Positions 42,525-52,572 are shown, counted from the first letter of the stretch. The stretch: DNA of 64,000 nucleotides from Paracoccaceae bacterium (GCA_030148225.1 JASBTX010000020.1:1-64000); one strand, 5' to 3'. The notes: generated by a model not told the origin, from the sequence alone. Translations and numbers: made by a program.

Positions 42525-43312
42525 GTTCTGGCCGCGCGCCTGCCGTCATCCGCGCGTGGCGCAACGGGAGGCAGAAGCCTGCCGATGGCAACAACCGAGA
42601 TCTCGCGCAAAAGCTTGCGCACCATCGCCTCTTCGAATGCCTCAAAGCCCAGCGCAACCTCCAGAAACGCATCCGGTCCGCGCAGGATATTGCTGCGGAA
42701 ATACGCCGACAACTCGCCGACCTCGACCTCGCGGCGGTCACCCCCGGCCAGAATATCGGCCCCGATGATCAGGCCGTTGACCGTTACACCCTCCAGCAGC
42801 GGCAGGTCGCGGACCACCGGGGGCCGGGGGCCATCATTCGCCTTGCCATCGCCGGAAATATCAATCGTGCGCTTCCAGCAATCACCATGCGCCGCCAGTT
42901 CCCGTGCACCCATCAGAACTGCGCTGCCGATTGCCGTTGAATAAGGGCGCTGAATGGTCGGCGCGCCGCGCAACGTGGCAATCGCTTGGTTCAGCCGTGC
43001 CGGATCGGTCAGGTCGGTCCAGGGCAGCAGGATGCGCTGATAATCATCGGCGCTCCATTCATAAACCATCAGCCGGATCGCGCTGCCGGGCATCTGAAAG
43101 AGCGCCGCCCGCACGTCAGGATGCCCAAGCGCGCGCGCCACGCCCTCGCGCTGAAGCTGATACTCCTCCGCATCAACCGATCCCGATACATCCAGCCCCA
43201 GCGCCAGCGCCTGACGGCAGGCCGCCACCGCCGCATGGCTCCAGACCGCCAGCGCCAGCAGAGTGGCCGGCACCAGCCATGGCCTAATCACCGAAAAGCT
43301 CCGCAAACGCAT
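42518..43312 (-). CDS. DUF1194 family vWA-like exported protein
   Basis: A 264-residue protein with a Sec signal (hydrophobic core LVPATLLALAVWSHAAVA) and a DUF1194 domain resembling a von Willebrand A fold. The MIDAS-like motif DVSGSVD at about residue 42 and a downstream ISGDGKANDGP are present, so it should bind a divalent metal. ATG 43312 overlaps the end of the SGNH hydrolase gene by 29 bases; longer in-frame extension to 43642 is rejected as antisense-like coding shadow of the hydrolase. Biological role unknown; probably periplasmic. Confidence 0.8.
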   Translation of the reverse strand: MRLRSFSVIRPWLVPATLLALAVWSHAAVAACRQALALGLDVSGSVDAEEYQLQREGVARALGHPDVRAALFQMPGSAIRLMVYEWSADDYQRILLPWTDLTDPARLNQAIATLRGAPTIQRPYSTAIGSAVLMGARELAAHGDCWKRTIDISGDGKANDGPRPPVVRDLPLLEGVTVNGLIIGADILAGGDRREVEVGELSAYFRSNILRGPDAFLEVALGFEAFEEAMVRKLLREISVVAIGRLLPPVAPRADDGRRAARTQ

Positions 43313-43955
43313 CCGGCAGCCATGCCGCAATTGCCTGCCCCAGCATCGCGTGGGTTTCATCATCCAGATGTATGGGATCGGCGCTGTTGCCTGTCGCCAC
43401 CTCTGCCGTATCGAATACCGCGGCCCCGGCGGCCTCAAGCGCCGCTTTTGCGCGCGGCCCCAGCTGATTGCGGATATCGGTGGCACCGCGCCATTCAACG
43501 TAGCGTTCCCATGCCGAGTCATCCACGCGCGCGCCCAGCCCCGGCGGCAAAAGAATGCCGACTGCCGGTGCCTCGCGCCCTTCCCAGACCGGTGCCCGCC
43601 CGCCATGTTCATGGACGGTGCGCACAAGCCCCACGAGGTCACCTACCACCGACTCAACGTCGTGGTTAAACCGCGATTTCAGATCGTTGGTGCCCAGCAT
43701 GATCAGCACCAGATCAATCGGCTGGTGACTGTTCAGCGCGACGATGAGCGACAGCCGCCCGTTCATGGCCGCGCCCAGCATCTCGGGATCGTCGCGCGCG
43801 ATGGTGCGTCCGGGCAGTGCCTCTTCGATCAGGTCAACCTCGACGCTGCGCGCCATGACCAGCGGCCAGCGATCCGTCATCCGTATGCCGGAACCATCGA
43901 CCGGAAATCCCCAGCTATTGGAATCGCCGAATATCAGGACACGCGGACGCCTCAC
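43284..43955 (-). CDS. SGNH/GDSL-type esterase
   Basis: A 223-residue hydrolase. Block I is FGDSNSWG with the nucleophile Ser, block III is GTNDLKSRF, and block V is DPIHLDDETHAMLG with the catalytic Asp and His. It is cytoplasmic (no signal). The GTG start at 43955 overlaps the stop of the VOC gene by four bases (GTGA), so it is co-translated with it and with DUF1194. Substrate unknown; family members act on aryl esters, lipids or carbohydrates. Confidence 0.87.
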   Translation of the reverse strand: MRRPRVLIFGDSNSWGFPVDGSGIRMTDRWPLVMARSVEVDLIEEALPGRTIARDDPEMLGAAMNGRLSLIVALNSHQPIDLVLIMLGTNDLKSRFNHDVESVVGDLVGLVRTVHEHGGRAPVWEGREAPAVGILLPPGLGARVDDSAWERYVEWRGATDIRNQLGPRAKAALEAAGAAVFDTAEVATGNSADPIHLDDETHAMLGQAIAAWLPDAFAELFGD

Positions 43956-44380
43956 CAGTGGCCAACATTTTCCCGGCTGAGCCAGGGTTCAGCCGGCGCC
44001 AGCGCCTCGCCCGCCTGCAGCAATTCGACCGAGATATTGTCAGGCGAGCGGACAAAGGCCATGCGCCCGTCGCGGGGTGGCCGGTTAATGACGACGCCCG
44101 CCGCCTCGAGCGCGGCACAGGTCTCATAGATATTGTCCACCGCATAGGCGAGATGTCCGAAATGCCGGCTATCCGAGGGCAGGCCCTCATCGCCATCCCA
44201 GTTATAGGTCAGTTCGACCGGGCATTCCGGCTGATCCGGTGGCGCCATGAAGATCAGCGTGAAACGGCCGGCCTCGTGGTCGGTACGACGTGTTTCTTCC
44301 AGCCCCAGAAGCCTAAAAAACGCCATCGATGCTTCAAGATCCAGCACCCTGACCATAGTGTGCAGATATTTAATTCCCAT
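43952..44380 (-). CDS. VOC-family protein, lactoylglutathione lyase-like
   Basis: A 142-residue vicinal-oxygen-chelate protein. The two beta-alpha-beta-beta-beta repeats are visible, with the metal residues His7 and Glu56-like positions (KYLHTMVRV; VELTYNW), His74 (FGHLAYAV) and Glu123 (ISVELLQ), as in GloA glyoxalase I. It may convert methylglyoxal-glutathione adduct to lactoylglutathione. It heads a unit with the esterase and DUF1194 genes and follows the DUF817 gene by 15 bp. Confidence 0.85.
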   Translation of the reverse strand: MGIKYLHTMVRVLDLEASMAFFRLLGLEETRRTDHEAGRFTLIFMAPPDQPECPVELTYNWDGDEGLPSDSRHFGHLAYAVDNIYETCAALEAAGVVINRPPRDGRMAFVRSPDNISVELLQAGEALAPAEPWLSRENVGHW

Positions 44381-44395
44381 TCACTTTCCTTTCAT

Positions 44396-45271
44396 TCACA
44401 CCGGTTCGACAGCGCGATCCGGCTGATCAATCGGTTCGCGTGACAGCGCATCGCGCTGCACCAGCGTCACTGTCACGAAACTCACGTAAAGCAACAGATA
44501 CCACGACCCGAGCTTGCCCAAGCTCACAAGGTCGAAACCATGCTGCCCGGCATATATCCATGTCCCGGTCATGGTGCCCACATTCTCGGCCACCCACAAG
44601 GCCAGAGCAGACAGGAAAGCCGCCACCGGCAACGGCATCCAGCGCGCGGTATCGCCCACAAAAAACCAGATCCGGGTACGGGCATAGATGATCACCGTCG
44701 CGGCAAACAGCACGATCCGGATATCGGGCAGGAAATGATGGGCAAAGAAATTCACATAAATCGCCACTGCCAGACACAAGCTCACCCAGAATGGCGGATA
44801 AGGTGCGAAACGCATGTCAAAAACCCGGATGACACGGGCGATATAGGACCCGACCGAGGCATACATGAAACCCGAGAAAAGCGGCACGCCCAGCACCTTG
44901 AATATCGCCTCTTCGGGATAGGCCCAGGAACCGGCATCGACCTTGAAGAACTCCATCGCCGTGCCCGTGACGTGAAAAAGCAGGATCACCCTGACCTCGG
45001 CCCAGGTTTCCAGTCGGAATGTGATCATCAGAACCTGTGTCACCACGGCAAAGGCAAAAAGCGCATCATAGCGGTAGATGGGCCAGCCCTCCTGCCAGAC
45101 CGCCGCGCTCGCGATCAGTGCCAGCACGAACAACACACCAAAAAGCGCCGACCAACCCTGTTTGAGGATGAACATCAGGAATTCGGCGATGCCGGCAGGT
45201 ACAGCATGACGAACTCTGTCGCCCAACCGCCGCTCGATCTGACGCGTCTGGCTTTGCCCCGGTGTCGTCAT
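44396..45271 (-). CDS. DUF817 family integral membrane protein
   Basis: A 291-residue protein with about eight membrane helices. It matches DUF817, a family of uncharacterised membrane proteins; WAYPEEAIFKVLGVPLFSGFMYASVGSYIAR is its conserved centre and FFAHHFLPDIR carries a conserved His pair. No transporter or enzyme activity is known. It begins a leftward set with the VOC, esterase and DUF1194 genes. Start ATG 45271. The 244 bp upstream to thyX hold one palindrome and no gene. Confidence 0.83.
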   Translation of the reverse strand: MTTPGQSQTRQIERRLGDRVRHAVPAGIAEFLMFILKQGWSALFGVLFVLALIASAAVWQEGWPIYRYDALFAFAVVTQVLMITFRLETWAEVRVILLFHVTGTAMEFFKVDAGSWAYPEEAIFKVLGVPLFSGFMYASVGSYIARVIRVFDMRFAPYPPFWVSLCLAVAIYVNFFAHHFLPDIRIVLFAATVIIYARTRIWFFVGDTARWMPLPVAAFLSALALWVAENVGTMTGTWIYAGQHGFDLVSLGKLGSWYLLLYVSFVTVTLVQRDALSREPIDQPDRAVEPV

Positions 45272-45403
45272 CCTGCCCCCAAATTCTGCCTGCCCGGATC
45301 AGTCTAGGGCCATGTCGGGCAGGTGAACAGTCTGCGCGCATGCCCGGCCGCACAATGGGCCGACATCCACCGACGCGCCCGCCCCAATCCCGGCGGATCA
45401 GCA

Positions 45404-45429
45404 CGCGACGCGGAATTTTCTGCGTCGCG
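45404..45429. repeat. Palindrome between DUF817 and thyX
   Basis: CGCGACGC-N10-GCGTCGCG is a perfect 8-bp inverted repeat, extended inward to GGAA/TTCT with one mismatch. It lies 87 bp before thyX and 133 bp before the DUF817 start, and no T run follows, so an operator is likelier than a terminator. Confidence 0.4.
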
Positions 45430-45515
45430 CACCCGGAATCAACACGCAGCATATGGCGTCCACCCGGAAAACACATCTATATGTAGCGTAATTAGGCGCG
45501 AATCTGGGGCGGCAA

Positions 45516-46433
45516 ATGGCACTGAACACCGATCAATCGACCGAAATCCAAGAACAACGGGATCAGGCGCATACCACACGCCGTGTGACCGCGCCCGGGA
45601 TCGAAGATCATCTCTATACTGCCCATCAGGTGCTGGATCACGGGTTCATCCGCGTCATCGACTATATGGGCGACGATGCGGCCATCACCCAGGCCGCGCG
45701 CGTGTCCTATGGCAAGGGTACGAAATCGGTCCAGAACGATCAGGGGCTGATCCGCTATCTGATGCGGCACTGGCATTCGACACCTTTCGAAATGTGCGAA
45801 ATCAAGTTTCACATCAAACTGCCGGTATTCGTGGCCCGGCAATGGATCCGCCACCGCACCGCGAATGTGAACGAGTATTCCGCGCGCTATTCGATCCTTG
45901 ACCGCGAATTCTACATCCCCGCGCCCGAGCACATCAACGCCCAGTCCGTGGTCAACAATCAGGGCCGCGGCGCCACGCTCGAAGGGGAAGAGGCCGCACG
46001 GGTCCTCGAGATTCTCAAGACCGATTCAAGCCGCTGCTACGATAATTACGAGGCGATGATCTCGCAGGATGGTCAGCAGGGGCTGGCGCGGGAATTGGCG
46101 CGGATGAACCTGCCGGCAAATGTCTATACCCAGTGGTACTGGAAGGTCGATCTGCACAATCTCTTTCATTTTCTTCGGCTCAGGGCAGACAGCCACGCCC
46201 AGTACGAAATCCGGATCTATGCCGAGAAGATGTGCGAGATCGTGGCCGACTGGGTGCCCTTTGCCTATCGGGCCTTTGCCGACTATCGCCTTGGTGGCGG
46301 ACAGTTATCGGCCCCGGCACTGGACTGCGTGCGCCGGATGATCCGGGGCGAAGATGTCAGTCAGGAAACATCCGGCATGTCCAAGGGCGAGTGGCGAGAG
46401 TTTCAGGCACTGATCGACCCCGACACCGCCTAG
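45516..46433 (+). CDS. thyX: FAD-dependent thymidylate synthase ThyX
   Basis: A 305-residue flavoenzyme converting dUMP to dTMP with methylenetetrahydrofolate, NADPH and FAD. The ThyX motif is at residues 112-126 ([15 protein letters not shown]), with the catalytic YSxR. Other marks are [17 protein letters not shown] and [15 protein letters not shown]. The C-terminal 40 residues are an extension usual in alphaproteobacteria. The enzyme draws on the same folate one-carbon pool that the GcvT-domain proteins downstream would feed. Single gene, own promoter expected in 45272-45515. Confidence 0.97.
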   Translation: MALNTDQSTEIQEQRDQAHTTRRVTAPGIEDHLYTAHQVLDHGFIRVIDYMGDDAAITQAARVSYGKGTKSVQNDQGLIRYLMRHWHSTPFEMCEIKFHIKLPVFVARQWIRHRTANVNEYSARYSILDREFYIPAPEHINAQSVVNNQGRGATLEGEEAARVLEILKTDSSRCYDNYEAMISQDGQQGLARELARMNLPANVYTQWYWKVDLHNLFHFLRLRADSHAQYEIRIYAEKMCEIVADWVPFAYRAFADYRLGGGQLSAPALDCVRRMIRGEDVSQETSGMSKGEWREFQALIDPDTA

Positions 46434-46466
46434 CCGCGACCGGGTGGCCGGCAACTCGCGGGGTGA

Positions 46467-47777
46467 TCAAAGCCCCGCAAATGCCCGGTCCAACCCCTCG
46501 GCCACACGATCGGTATCCTCTTCCGTCAGACAGAGCGGCGGCACCATCCGCAATACGGATTGCGAGGGGCCCGATTTCGACAGGATAAGCCGCTGATCGC
46601 GGCAGGCCTCGAACACCTGCGCGGTGGTTTCGCGATCCGGCTCCTTGGTCTTTCTGTCCCGCACCATTTCGATGGCCAGCATCAGCCCCCGCCCGCGCAC
46701 ATCGCCGATGGCGGGGTATTTCTCCTGCAATGCTCTCAGATGACCCAGCAACCTTGCACCCACCCGCCGGGCATTGTCCTGCAGGGCTTCGTCGCGCATC
46801 ACCGCCAGCACCGCGCGCGCCGCTGCTGCCGATGTCGGGTTGGCGCCATAGGTGTGAAACAGAAACTTCTCTGCCATTGGTGCGGCGACCTCTTTGCGGG
46901 CGACGACCGCGCCAATGGGGAAACCATTGCCCAGCCCCTTGGCCATGACGACGATGTCGGGGACCACGCCGTCTGCCTCGAACGCCCAGAATTGATCACC
47001 GGTGCGGCCAAACCCCGACTGAACCTCATCGGCAATATAGACACCACCTGCGGCGCGTACCCGTTCGGCCGCACCTGCCATATATCCCGGCGGCATTTCG
47101 ATGATCCCGCCATAGCCCTGAACGCTTTCGATCAGAATTCCGGCAACGCGGCCCGTCGTGGCGCTGGCGATCGTCCGCTCAATCTCGTCCAGATAGGGCT
47201 GCGTGCCGGGGCCAAAGATGCCCCGATACTGGTTTGGTTCAGGCAGAAAGGCGACATTCCCCGGCATTCCCGGGTGGCGCCAAGTCGCGATCCCGGTCAC
47301 CGACTGCGCCGCCGCCGTGGGCCCGTGATAGGCCGTCCTCAGCGCCAGCAGATCGGTATTGCCGCTATAGGTGCGCGCCATGGTCATCGCCAGATCAATG
47401 GCCTCGGCCCCCGAATTGGTCAGATGCACCACCCATTCCTCTGACGGGGGCATCGTCGCGGCCAGTTCCTCGGCCAGATGCGCGGGCGCAGGATGGTAGA
47501 ACATCGTCGTGCAATGCGTCAGGTCCTGCGCCTGCGCCATCGCCGCACTGACAACCCGTGGATGCGAATGCCCGACCGAGATACAGACATTCATCCCCAG
47601 AAGGTCGGTATATCGCTGATCCTCCGTATCCCACAGATACTGGCCCCGCCCACGGCGGAACACGATGGGATCGGCAAAAGGCACGAATTTCTTGAGCGAC
47701 GCAGCATAATAGCGCTCGCGCCGCGCGGCGGTGCCATCCAGTGACCAGTCGGTATGCAACGGATGATCGTCGTTCAT
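46467..47777 (-). CDS. Class III aminotransferase
   Basis: A 436-residue PLP-dependent omega-type aminotransferase. The PLP-binding Lys is in MAKGLGNGFPIGAVVA (around residue 275), preceded by the conserved IADEVQSGFGRTG. Other marks are NSGAEAIDLAMTMAR and YHGPTAAAQSVTG. It resembles AGXT2-like enzymes (alanine-glyoxylate, beta-aminoisobutyrate or dimethylarginine transaminases). It ends the leftward operon downstream of two FAD-oxidase/GcvT proteins and an MttB-family gene. It probably handles the amine or amino acid left after demethylation. Confidence 0.9.
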   Translation of the reverse strand: MNDDHPLHTDWSLDGTAARRERYYAASLKKFVPFADPIVFRRGRGQYLWDTEDQRYTDLLGMNVCISVGHSHPRVVSAAMAQAQDLTHCTTMFYHPAPAHLAEELAATMPPSEEWVVHLTNSGAEAIDLAMTMARTYSGNTDLLALRTAYHGPTAAAQSVTGIATWRHPGMPGNVAFLPEPNQYRGIFGPGTQPYLDEIERTIASATTGRVAGILIESVQGYGGIIEMPPGYMAGAAERVRAAGGVYIADEVQSGFGRTGDQFWAFEADGVVPDIVVMAKGLGNGFPIGAVVARKEVAAPMAEKFLFHTYGANPTSAAAARAVLAVMRDEALQDNARRVGARLLGHLRALQEKYPAIGDVRGRGLMLAIEMVRDRKTKEPDRETTAQVFEACRDQRLILSKSGPSQSVLRMVPPLCLTEEDTDRVAEGLDRAFAGL

Positions 47778-47788
47778 CTCTTGGCTCC

Positions 47789-50191
47789 TTATGCTTTCAT
47801 GCGGGAATTTGTCGGATCATATGGCGGGGTTGTCAGGATGTGGGCCGCCCGGTGCTGGCCCAGAATTTCCACGCTAAGCGGTATGTCGGGGTCAGGCACC
47901 TCTCGCAGGTAGGCCAGCGCAAGCGGCGCGCCCACCCTGTGGCCATAAGCGCCCGAGGTCACGATGCCAATGCGCCTTTCACCCTGACAGACGCCGTGGG
48001 CATAGAACGGATCGACATCCCCGTCTTCGATCTCCAGCAGCACCATCCGCCAGTTATCGGGCCGCGCCAGCAATCCGTCACGGCCCACAAACGCCCGCCC
48101 CCGTGTTTTGACAAAGGCCTCCAGCCCCGCCTCTCTTGGTGAGCGTTCGGTCGTCAGGTCGCCACCCCATGCCCGATATCCTTTTTCCAGCCGCATCGCA
48201 TTGGCCGCATAGGCCCCGTAATACCCGCCGCCCATCGGCTCCGCTGCCGCATCCAGCGCGTCAAAAACAGCCCCGACATCCGCGCAGGGCAGATGAAGCT
48301 CCCACCCCAGTTCTCCGATATAGGAAAGTCTGAGCGCCCTGACCGCGTGGCCCGCGACGGTCACATCGCGCCAGCCAAGCCACGGGAAATCGGAAAAGTC
48401 ATCATCACTCAGCCCCGCCAGCAAATCACGCGACAGCGGCCCCATGACGCCAATCACCGTGCGTTCTTCGGTCTCGTTCCTGATCTTTACGTCATGGGCA
48501 CGCGCATGTTCTCTCAGAAGGTCGAGATCAATCTCTTCCGCGGCAGCGGCAGAGGTCAGATAGGCGTGATCATCCCCCAGCCGCGTCACCGTGAATTCAG
48601 ACAGGACACCCCCGCCCGGGGTCAGTGCATGGATCAGCCCGATCCGGCCCGGCACCGGTGCCGTATTCGCACCAAGACTATCCAGAAACGCCCCTGTCCC
48701 CGGACCCGTCACGGCAAACTTGGAAAACACCGACAGGTCGGCCAGCGCCACCCGTTCTGACGCGGCCCGAACATCGCGCGCGACAGGGCCAAACCAGCCG
48801 GGCCGGGCAAAGCTGTCGGTGACCTCTGGATTGCCGCCCGGCGCAAACCAGTTGGGCCGCTCCCACCCATGGGCGGCGCCCATCACGGCCCCGCGGCTGA
48901 CCATCCGTTCATGCAGCGGCGACAGGCGCCTGTTCCGTCCGGCGGGGCGTTCTTCATGCGGATAGTGCACACCGAATTGCAGGCCGAAACACTCGATGGC
49001 CTTGTCCACCCGATAGGTCCGGTCCGCCCAGCGCCCGAAACGGCGGCTGTCAACGGCCAGCGCGTCCATCGGCGGTTCACCATGGGTCATCCAGTGGGCC
49101 AGAAACCAGCCCGCGCCGCCGCCTTCCATCACCCCCATTGATGATCCGGTCAAAAGCCATGCATTCGCCTGCCCATGGGCCGGGCCGATCAGCGGGTTGG
49201 CATCGGGGGTAAAGGTGATGGGTCCGTTCACGACCGTTTTCACACCACCGGTCGCCAGCACCGGTATGCGCGCCATCGCTGCCTCGATAATCGGCTCGAC
49301 GCGGTCCAGATCGGGCGGCAGCAATTCGGCACCGAATTCGGGCGGAACCCCGTCAACCGACCAGACTGCGGCCTCTTTCTCGTAAGGGCCAAGGATCAGC
49401 CCGTCCCGTTCCTGTCGGACATACCAGCTTTCTTCCGGGTCGCGGATGATCGGCAGTTCCGCCAATCCACTGTCAATCCGCCCGGCCACATCCGGCACGG
49501 TATCGGTCACCAGATACTGGTGAAGAACCGGGACAGAGGGCACGTTCACCCCCATCATCTGCCCCACTTCCCAGCCCCATGTGCCGGCGGCATTGACGAC
49601 ATGGCGCGTGGTGATCTCGCCCGCCGCGGTACCAACCCGCCATCCGCCCGGTACGGGCACAAGGGACGTGACGGGTGAATTGCGCCGGATGATGCCACCG
49701 TTCTGCACTGCCACACGGGCCATCGCGTTGGTGGCCAGCGTGGGGTCAACATGGCCGTCATCAGGCTCAAAGATACCACCCACCAACCCGTCAAGTTGCG
49801 CAAGTGGATGCAACGCGCCAATACGCTCGGGCGTCAGAACCTCAAGCGGATAGCCGGTGAATGCCGACAGGCCGGCAACATGGCGAAACTCGTCCATCCG
49901 GTCCGGATTGCAGGTGATCCGCATCGCACCCGTGGCATGAAACCCGCAATCCGCGCCGGTTTCGGCGGGCAGGATATCACGATAAAGGCGCACCGACCGC
50001 GCCCGCAATTCCTGTATCGTCGGATTATGGGCAAAATGCGTGCAGAGACCCGCCGCGTGCCATGTCGATCCATGGGTCAGGTCGTTCTTTTCCAGCAGCA
50101 GAACATCGGACCAGCCAAGTTTGGTCAGATGATAGAGGAGCGATACCCCCATTACACCACCGCCGATGATGACTACCTGTGTTTCGGTCAT
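47789..50191 (-). CDS. FAD-dependent oxidase/GcvT fusion (dimethylglycine dehydrogenase-like), A
   Basis: An 800-residue cytoplasmic flavoprotein with a DAO (glycine-oxidase-type) domain of about 380 residues and a C-terminal GcvT aminomethyltransferase domain. GGGxxG at 10-15 binds FAD, and His45 in GSTWHAAG is the covalent FAD site of dimethylglycine dehydrogenase. The GcvT half captures the methyl group as methylenetetrahydrofolate. Its start overlaps the stop of fusion B as ATGA, and the aminotransferase follows 11 bases after its stop. Substrate: an N-methylated amine or amino acid; not resolved. Confidence 0.9.
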   Translation of the reverse strand: MTETQVVIIGGGVMGVSLLYHLTKLGWSDVLLLEKNDLTHGSTWHAAGLCTHFAHNPTIQELRARSVRLYRDILPAETGADCGFHATGAMRITCNPDRMDEFRHVAGLSAFTGYPLEVLTPERIGALHPLAQLDGLVGGIFEPDDGHVDPTLATNAMARVAVQNGGIIRRNSPVTSLVPVPGGWRVGTAAGEITTRHVVNAAGTWGWEVGQMMGVNVPSVPVLHQYLVTDTVPDVAGRIDSGLAELPIIRDPEESWYVRQERDGLILGPYEKEAAVWSVDGVPPEFGAELLPPDLDRVEPIIEAAMARIPVLATGGVKTVVNGPITFTPDANPLIGPAHGQANAWLLTGSSMGVMEGGGAGWFLAHWMTHGEPPMDALAVDSRRFGRWADRTYRVDKAIECFGLQFGVHYPHEERPAGRNRRLSPLHERMVSRGAVMGAAHGWERPNWFAPGGNPEVTDSFARPGWFGPVARDVRAASERVALADLSVFSKFAVTGPGTGAFLDSLGANTAPVPGRIGLIHALTPGGGVLSEFTVTRLGDDHAYLTSAAAAEEIDLDLLREHARAHDVKIRNETEERTVIGVMGPLSRDLLAGLSDDDFSDFPWLGWRDVTVAGHAVRALRLSYIGELGWELHLPCADVGAVFDALDAAAEPMGGGYYGAYAANAMRLEKGYRAWGGDLTTERSPREAGLEAFVKTRGRAFVGRDGLLARPDNWRMVLLEIEDGDVDPFYAHGVCQGERRIGIVTSGAYGHRVGAPLALAYLREVPDPDIPLSVEILGQHRAAHILTTPPYDPTNSRMKA

Positions 50192-52572
50192 AACCGCATC
50201 CTGTCACCTTGGGGATCATAGGGCGCCTGCCGCAACGGCCGCGCATCGTGGAACTGACCGGCCACGCAGATTTCGTATCTTCGCTCCAGCTCCGCCGACA
50301 GCGCCTCGCCTTCCGTTTCAACCAAGCCAAAGGCCAGTGTCAGACCCGTTCTCGGCCCGCGCCCGCCCGAGGTGGTAAAACCGACATGCCGGCCGTCGTG
50401 ATAGATCGGCTCGTCATGCAGCATCAGCGCCGGGCCTTCGATCGCAAACAGGATCAGCCGTTGCCGGCAGCCATCCGCCCGCTGCTTTTGCAACGCCGCT
50501 TTGCCGATGAACTCCTTCTGCCAGTCGACGGTAAAGGCCAGCCCGGCCTCGATTGGGGTCATCATGGGGCCGATATCATGGCCCCAATGCCGATAGGCCT
50601 TTTCCAGACGGCATCCATCCAGCGCATAATGCCCCATCGGGCGGGCACCGGCGGTGCCCATGGCGTCAAAAACGGCACCGGCACTCTTGTTGGTGACCAT
50701 GATCTCCCAGCCATATTCACCGACAAAGCTCAGGCGGGTTACCCGGCATCGATGACCGCCCAGTCGGGTAACTGCCGAATGGCCAAACGCGATTTCCGGA
50801 AACTCGGGCCAGACCCGCCTGACGAGTTCACGGCTGCCCGCACCCATCAGGCCAATCACGGCAAAATCGTCGGTCATGTCGGTCAGGCCAACACCATCGG
50901 GCAGGTTTCGCCGCAAATGGGCAAGGTCGCGCTGGCGTGTGGCCGCGCCCGAGGTCACCAGAAACTCATCACGGCTCAGGCGCGTCACGGTCACATCGGC
51001 CTCGATCCCGCCCTGCGGGTTCAGCATCTGGGTATAGACGACGCGGCCATCGGCAACATCAAGCGATGCGGTTGTCAGCCGGTCCAGCGCGGCCCGGCTT
51101 CCTGTCCCGCTGATCCGGAACTTGGAAAAGGGGCTCAGGTCCAGCATCACCGCACCGCCGCGCATCCGGGCGGCTTCGCGCTCGGCGATGGGATACCAGT
51201 GCTGATCACCAGTCGAATAGGGCAGCGCATGCGCGCCCGGCTGATCGGCATACCAAAGGCCGCGTTCCCAGCCTGCGGTAACACCAAAGACGGCACCCGC
51301 TGCCGCCCAGCGCTCATGCAGCACCGATCTGCGCAGGTCCCGGCCCGCGCCGGGCTGTTTATAGGGCCAATGCAGCGCAAACTGATCGGCAACGGCTTCA
51401 CTCATCCGCTGCGCCAGATGGGCCGGGCGGGCCTCACGCGGATCGGCCCGGGCGATATCAACCTCCCACATATCCTGATCGGGTTGCCCATCCAGCACCC
51501 AGCCGGCCAGTGCCCGTCCGATCCCCGCCGAAGACATCACCCCGACCGAGTTCATGCCCGCCGCGACGAAAAGGCCATCAACCGTTGGCGCGGCCCCGAC
51601 CAGCGGCCGCGTATCGGCGGTAAAGCTCTCGGGGCCATTCATGAAATGATGTATGCCCGCCGCCTCAAGCGCCGGGATCAACTCCAGCGCGGCCTCCATG
51701 AACGGGGTGAACTGTGCCCAGTCCTCGCCCAGTTCCAGAAATGCACGGTCACCCTCGGGCCCGTAGGCATCCCAGCATTTTGCATCCTTTTCGAACCCGC
51801 CGATGATCAGCCTGCCCGCGTCACCCTTGACATAGATACCCCTGTCCAGATCGCGCAAAACGGGAAATTCCGGTGTCACACCCGCCACCGGCGTGGTCAC
51901 CACATACATATGCTCGACCGCCTGCAACGGCAGGTCGAGACCGGCACCGGCGGCCAGTTCGCGCGACCATGCCCCGGCACACAGGATCACGTGATCTGCC
52001 CCTATCCGTGATCCATCGGCCAGCCCAACACCCCTCACGCGGGAACCCTCGCATTCGATCCCGGCGACGGGTGTGTTTTCACGGATATCGACGCCCGCAT
52101 TCCGGCAGGCCCGCGCATAGGCCATCGACAGGCCCACCGGATCAACATGCGCATCCTCGGGCACATGCATCGCGCCCACGATGCCCGCACCTGACATCAG
52201 CCGCACATCCAGTCCTGCCGGATCGATAATGCGGGGGTTCAGGCCCTGCGTCCGGCCCAGATCGGCAATGCGGCGCAGCTCATCCATCCGCTCGGGCACC
52301 CGCGCCAGCCAGTATCCCCCGGTCTGCCGGTATCCGGTGTGAATGCCGGTCTCATCCTCGAGCGTCGGGAAAAGCGACAGGGCGTAGCTCGCCAGCCGCG
52401 TCATGTTCGGCGTGGCGCGCAGGGGGCCGACAATTCCCGCCGCGTGCCATGTCGTGCCCGATGTCAGCGTGTTGCGCTCCAGCAGGATGATTTCTCCCGC
52501 CTCCCGTTTCGACAGGTGGTAGGCAACGCTCAGCCCGATGGCCCCGCCGCCGATGATCAGGATACGCCCCAT
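50188..52572 (-). CDS. FAD-dependent oxidase/GcvT fusion (dimethylglycine dehydrogenase-like), B
   Basis: A 794-residue paralogue of fusions A and C with the same DAO plus GcvT layout: FAD site at 8-13 (GGGAIG), covalent-FAD His43 in GTTWHAAG, GcvT domain in the last 380 residues. The substrate side of the DAO domain differs markedly from A, so they are probably not interchangeable. The ATG at 52572 overlaps the MttB-family stop by one base; a TTG at 52575 is less likely. The arrangement makes the MttB-like, B, A and aminotransferase genes a single translationally linked operon. Confidence 0.9.
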   Translation of the reverse strand: MGRILIIGGGAIGLSVAYHLSKREAGEIILLERNTLTSGTTWHAAGIVGPLRATPNMTRLASYALSLFPTLEDETGIHTGYRQTGGYWLARVPERMDELRRIADLGRTQGLNPRIIDPAGLDVRLMSGAGIVGAMHVPEDAHVDPVGLSMAYARACRNAGVDIRENTPVAGIECEGSRVRGVGLADGSRIGADHVILCAGAWSRELAAGAGLDLPLQAVEHMYVVTTPVAGVTPEFPVLRDLDRGIYVKGDAGRLIIGGFEKDAKCWDAYGPEGDRAFLELGEDWAQFTPFMEAALELIPALEAAGIHHFMNGPESFTADTRPLVGAAPTVDGLFVAAGMNSVGVMSSAGIGRALAGWVLDGQPDQDMWEVDIARADPREARPAHLAQRMSEAVADQFALHWPYKQPGAGRDLRRSVLHERWAAAGAVFGVTAGWERGLWYADQPGAHALPYSTGDQHWYPIAEREAARMRGGAVMLDLSPFSKFRISGTGSRAALDRLTTASLDVADGRVVYTQMLNPQGGIEADVTVTRLSRDEFLVTSGAATRQRDLAHLRRNLPDGVGLTDMTDDFAVIGLMGAGSRELVRRVWPEFPEIAFGHSAVTRLGGHRCRVTRLSFVGEYGWEIMVTNKSAGAVFDAMGTAGARPMGHYALDGCRLEKAYRHWGHDIGPMMTPIEAGLAFTVDWQKEFIGKAALQKQRADGCRQRLILFAIEGPALMLHDEPIYHDGRHVGFTTSGGRGPRTGLTLAFGLVETEGEALSAELERRYEICVAGQFHDARPLRQAPYDPQGDRMRL

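Noticed and set aside
46467..46500. Terminator between thyX and the class III aminotransferase gene
   Set aside because: No stable hairpin with a T run was found in the short gap between the two convergent stops.
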